Shown in pieces: positions 59,966 through 64,000 of a stretch of DNA of 64,000 nucleotides. The stretch is from NCBI GenBank assembly GCA_030770545.1, contig CM061098.1:9493501-9557500 (forward strand), read 5' to 3'. The DNA comes from Macropodus opercularis. Lineage: Eukaryota > Chordata > Actinopteri > Anabantiformes > Osphronemidae. How positions within the stretch are numbered: position 1 is the first letter of the stretch; each line of letters begins with the position of its first letter. Below the pieces are notes generated by a model. It made no database searches. It had not been told where the DNA came from and saw nothing but the letters and a program-made list of their open reading frames with translations. The translations under genes were made by a program, and so were the position numbers.

Positions 59966-62347
59966 CTCATGTTTATTAGGTAAAGTCTGAGTCCTGGTAA
60001 AAGTGTCTCCTCCGTTTATACTGATCAACTCTCCGTCCACAGGTGGAAACTGTGCTGGGAAAACCACTACGTCACTCTTTAGCGTGTCTGAGCTGAAACA
60101 GACGTCATACTGCTGAGTAGCTTTAGAGTAAGACCAGCTCCCGTCAGGGTGGGTGGTGATCATTGGGGCGCTGTACCTGCTGAAACTGCCGTCTGTCCTG
60201 TGACATTTGAACGCGATTATACTGATGAGGCTGAGCAGGAAGATCACTGACACCGACACAATGGCGATCAGCAGGTACAGGTTGAGGTCAGAGAAGCTCT
60301 CCTCCTTTAGGGGCACATGTCTGAACTGAGTCTGGATGTCAGCTGTGCTTTCCACCCCCACCACATCAATAGTCACAGTAGCTGACAGGGAGGGTTCTCC
60401 ATTATCAGAGACCAGCACCACCAAGGGGTGAGTTTTCAGGTCATTGTCACTCATTCTCCTCTTAGTCCTGATTTCTCCGTTGCTGGTTCCGATCCTGAAG
60501 AGGTTGTTTCCTTTGGGCTCAGACAGGTGATAAGAGAGCAGCGCGTTGTATCCAGAGTCTGCGTCTACAGCCCTGATCTTTGCCACAAAGTATCCTGCTT
60601 CAGCAGAATAGGGGATGCTCTCACTGTTAACGGAGCCGTGCTCAGAATAGGGAGCGAGAATGGAGGGACTGTTGTCGTTCTCATCCAGGATGAAAACGTT
60701 GACAGTCACGTTGCTGCTGAGCGGAGGAACACCAGAGTCTGTGGCCTGGACTTTAAACTGAAAGGTTTTCAGCTCCTCAAAGTTAAACGACTGTAAACTG
60801 ACTATGTCTCCAGTTTCTGAGTTGATGTTTATCATTGTGGATAACTGCAGTGAGTCTGTGTTACTTTGTAAGTATGAATAGCTTATCTGACCGTTTTGAT
60901 TGACATCAGCATCTATTGCAGTCAAGGTTTTAATAACTGCTCCTATTTGACTGTTCTCCTTCACATAAACATTCATCAAGGGCTCTGAGAAGCGAGGCGG
61001 GTTATCATTGACATCTGAGATATGAACAGTCACTATGCTGGTGCTGGAGAGAGGTGGAGTACCTTCATCAGTTGCTACAATAGTGACATTGTACTCTGAC
61101 GTCATTTCTCGATCAAGTGGACCATTAACTACTAATGAGTAATAATTTTTGTAATTTGTATCCAATTTAAATGGTGCTTCGTCCACTATTAAAGCATTTA
61201 CTGCCCCATTTTTCCCACCGTCTCTATCCAGAACAGAAACAAGTGCAATAGCGGTACCTAGGTCTGCATCCTCCTTTACTGTGTTTAGTAGTGAGGTCAC
61301 AGTGATGTCTGGAGCATTGTCATTAAGGTCCACTACTTCCACCAGCACCTTACAATCAGCAGACATCGGGGGCTGACCTCTATCACTGGCTTCTGCGTGA
61401 ATTTCAAACGCTGGATTTTTTTCATAGTCAATATTGCCTTTGATAAAAATTGCACCAGTTTCGGAATCTATGTCAAACACATCTAAGATCTGATTCTGAC
61501 CTTTACTCCTAAGTGAATATTCTATTTCGGCATTTAATCCATCATCTAAGTCTGTTGCATTCAAAACTAAAACAGTTTTACCTACTGCTGAGTTCTCATG
61601 AATCTGTGCTTTGTATAAAGATTTACTGAATGTTGGAGCATTGTCATTATTATCTAAAACATTTATGATCACTTCACATGTTCCAGACTTCGGTGGATTC
61701 CCTCCATCAACTGCAGTAACTTTAAGTCTAATAACATGTTTTGTCTCACGGTCTAATGCTTTCTGAAGCACAAGTTTTGCAGATACAGTCTCCTCACCTT
61801 TGTTAACCTCCAAGGAGAAATAATCATTTTGACTCAGCTTGTATGTACTAACACTGTTCTTTCCAACGTCGAGATCTGACGCTCCTATAAATCCAAACCT
61901 TCCTCCTGGAACAGTGCTTTCAGCAATGTTAAGAGTCTGTGTGTTTTCAGGAAAATATGGAGCATTGTCATTTATATCGACTACATTTATTTCCAAGCGA
62001 TAGAGCTTCAGAGGATTGTTGATCACGGCCTCGACACTGACAGTACATTTCGCAGCTTGAGCGCAGAGATCCTCGCGGTCGATTCTTTCATTTACATAAA
62101 GAAACCCCGTTTTCGGATTAACGTCAAAATATTTTTTCTTTGATCCGCTGACAATCTGAAACTTACGTGCCTCCAACTCTTGGATATTCAGATTAAGATC
62201 TTTAGCGATATTTCCAACAGACGTGCCCAGGTTTACCTCCTCCGATATCGAGTAAGAAAGCTGCCCAGACACCGCTTCCCAGCAACAATCCAAGAGAATA
62301 ACGACCACATATGTCCAACAGACACTCTGTATCCTCCTCATCAACAT
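59966..62347 (-). CDS. pcdhg: Protocadherin gamma-type variable exon v17 (group B)
   Basis: 794 codons from MLMRRIQSVCW, as in v15; in-frame ATG also at 62401 and open frame to a GTG at 62419. Cysteine pair C-AQAAK-C after REDL. Linkers DINDN, DNNDN, DLNDN, DVNDN, DENDN (555-559). EC1 differs from v15 at only two places I can see, while late EC2 to EC3 differ at many. Changes in conserved parts: DVVGVEST (others DVVVVEST) at the end of EC6, and IIAFKCHR in the helix end (about 710), where others have LIAVKCHR. The exon ends PNKHE with donor GTGAGT, otherwise only in v4. Confidence 0.9.
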
Positions 62348-62525
62348 TCTGGAACCAGTGTGAAAACACCATGGGGAGTTCAGCCCTCCATATATTGTCA
62401 TATACTCCAGAACAGACACTGCGTTTGTCTTTAAACGGTAAAAGACGATGACGGCTAAACGTTCCAGTCTTGCAATGCGTCTCTCTCTAACAAAGCCCTG
62501 GGAGTCATCATCCTCTGTGAGTTTG

Positions 62526-62589
62526 GGAGGAGCCTCAACTAACCATGAAGAACATCAAAGATATGGTGGTCTACAATGTCCCCACGTGG
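62526..62589 (-). promoter_or_regulatory. v17 promoter module
   Basis: Conserved element 62568-62589 (CCACGT then GGGGACATTGTAGACC on minus). CTCCTCC at 62526-62532; GGCTTTGTTAGAGAGAGACG on minus at 62477-62496. Confidence 0.63.
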
Positions 62590-62881
62590 TCATGCGTCAT
62601 ATCGCACCACAATTACAAGTACAAGACAGCTATATTCCCATCATCAATGTCAACATGTAAGAAATGTTTTTGTTTGTTTTAAATATCAACAAACATTACT
62701 GCTTTTCTTTTTTACGTGTCAATTATGGCAAATAAATTATCAAATCTTATCGTTTTCAAATATGTAATTTTCTTTTACATACATCGATGAATGAACATAC
62801 ATGATATGTCACATAACACGACGAAATCGAACTATGCACTAAATTTGACAAAATGTGGCCTTTAAACGTACAGAGCAGATT

Positions 62882-62902
62882 TTCAGCACCATGGTCAACG
62901 AC
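62882..62902 (+). promoter_or_regulatory. RE1/NRSE-like site after v18
   Basis: TTCAGCACC perfect left half, GGTCAACGAC right half: 16 of 19 positions. Only 76 bases past the v18 donor, the closest in the array. Confidence 0.6.
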
Positions 62903-62978
62903 ATCCACGTGGTTGAGAAGGGGGAAACAAAGTAGCACATGGAATGCAACTGTCTGGCTTCTAAAATAGTTTGCTTAC

Positions 62979-64000
62979 CTTGTCTTTATTGGGTAAAGTC
63001 TGAGTCCTGGTAAAAGTGTCTCCTCCGTTTATACTGATCAACTCTCCGTCCACAGGTGGAAACTGTGCTGGGAAAACCACTACGTCACTCTTTAGCGTGT
63101 CTGAGCTGAAACAGACGTCATACTGCTGAGTAGCTTTAGAGTAAGACCAGCTCCCGTCAGGGTGGGTGGTGATCATTGGGGCGCTGTACCTGCTGAAACT
63201 GCCGTCTGTCCTGTGACATTTGACAGCGATTAAACTGATGAGGCTGAGCAGGAAGATCACTGACACCGACACAATGGCGATCAGCAGGTACAGGTTGAGG
63301 TCAGAGAAGCTCTCCTCCTTTATGGGCACATGTCTGAACTGAGTCTGGATGTCAGCTGTGCTTTCCACCACCACCACATCAATAGTCACAGTAGCTGACA
63401 GGGAGGGTTCTCCGTTATCAGAGACCAGCGCCACCAAGGGGTGAGTTTTCAGGTCATTGTCACTCATTCTCCTCTTAGTCCTGATTTCTCCGGTGCTGGT
63501 TCCGATCCGGAAGAGGTTGTTTCCTTTGGGCTCAGACAGGTGATAAGAGAGCAACGCGTTGTATCCAGAGTCTGCGTCTACAGCCCTGATCTTTGCCACA
63601 AAGTATCCTGCTTCAGCAGAATAGGGGATGCTCTCACTGTTAACGGAGCCGTGCTCAGAATAGGGAGCGAGAATGGAGGGACTGTTGTCGTTCTCATCCA
63701 GAATGAAAACGTTGACAGTCACGTTGCTGCTGAGCGGAGGAACACCAGAGTCTGTGGCCTGGACTTTAAACTGAAAGGTTTTCAGCTCCTCAAAGTTAAA
63801 CGACTGTAAACCGACTATATCTCCAGTTTCTGAGTTGATGTTTATCATTGTAGATAACGGTAACTCACTGTTACTTTGTATAAATGAATAGGTTACCTCG
63901 CTGTTCTTCTCCGTATCGGCATCAATTGCAGTCACTCTTTTAATAACGCCTCCCGTTGGACTATTTTCATTCACATATATATTAACTATGGGTTCTGGGA
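62979..64000 (-). CDS. pcdhg: Protocadherin gamma-type variable exon v18, 5' part cut by window edge
   Basis: The last 340 codons of a variable exon. The frame is open at the right edge (EPIVNIYVNENSPTGG, the start of EC5), so EC1-EC4 and the signal peptide lie outside the window. Seen here: EC5, linker DENDN, EC6, helix and 81-residue tail ending PNKDK, donor GTAAGC. Changes in the homogenised part: GDIVGLQSF (others GDIVSLQSF) and PLVALVSDNG (others PLVVLVSDNG); it carries HVPIKEES and STGEIRT. It shows that the array continues upstream. Confidence 0.93.

Noticed and set aside
7455..63809. A plus-strand frame of about 98-159 codons starting MSFQVIVTHSPLSPDF recurs opposite EC6 in most exons.
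   Set aside because: It is the antisense shadow of the homogenised EC6 block. In v5 and v7 the single change that gives AVDSDSGY puts a TGA in this frame, so it is not maintained.
1..64000. CRISPR arrays, operons, tRNA or rRNA genes, viral or toxin genes.
   Set aside because: None seen. The sequence is a vertebrate gene cluster.

Overview
The window is part of a clustered protocadherin locus from a ray-finned fish, probably a percomorph teleost. It holds 17 complete variable exons and one cut by the right edge, all on the minus strand. I number them v1 (left) to v18 (right), so transcription runs from v18 to v1. Each exon is one uninterrupted frame of about 790-806 codons: signal peptide, six cadherin repeats (EC1-EC6), one membrane helix, an 81-residue tail, then a splice donor. 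No acceptor is needed because each exon is a first exon with its own promoter. The tail (KSDVVVFP, ELISINGGDTF, QTLPN) and the EC6 type are those I know from fish gamma-cluster proteins, so I use the family symbol pcdhg; cluster 1 or 2 and member numbers cannot be told.

Layout: 1-6.9 kb has no recognisable coding exon and is probably the start of the long intron leading to the shared constant exons, which are not in view. It holds a GC-box-rich block near 3.7-4.25 kb. From 6.99 kb to the right edge the array repeats one unit: promoter, variable exon, donor, then usually a REST/RE1-like silencer site 75-570 bases past the donor. Protein and promoter types form two groups. Group A (v1-v7, v9) has mature starts such as AQISYS or SQLSYS. 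Group B (v8, v10-v17) starts GQLSYS.

Each promoter has a 22-base element resembling the conserved Pcdh promoter element/CTCF motif, a CTCCTCC box 27-43 bases downstream, and often a CTTTGT box about 30-40 bases further on. Under the established model, promoter choice through CTCF loops selects which variable exon is spliced to the constant exons, giving each neuron a surface identity read through EC1-EC4 homophilic contacts. The repeated RE1-like sites would add silencing outside neurons.

The strongest evolutionary signal is homogenisation. From the second half of EC5 to the donor (about 290 codons) all 18 exons are almost identical, while EC1-EC3 differ. Neighbours also share longer blocks (v4-v6, v12-v14, v15-v17), as expected from tandem duplication and gene conversion.
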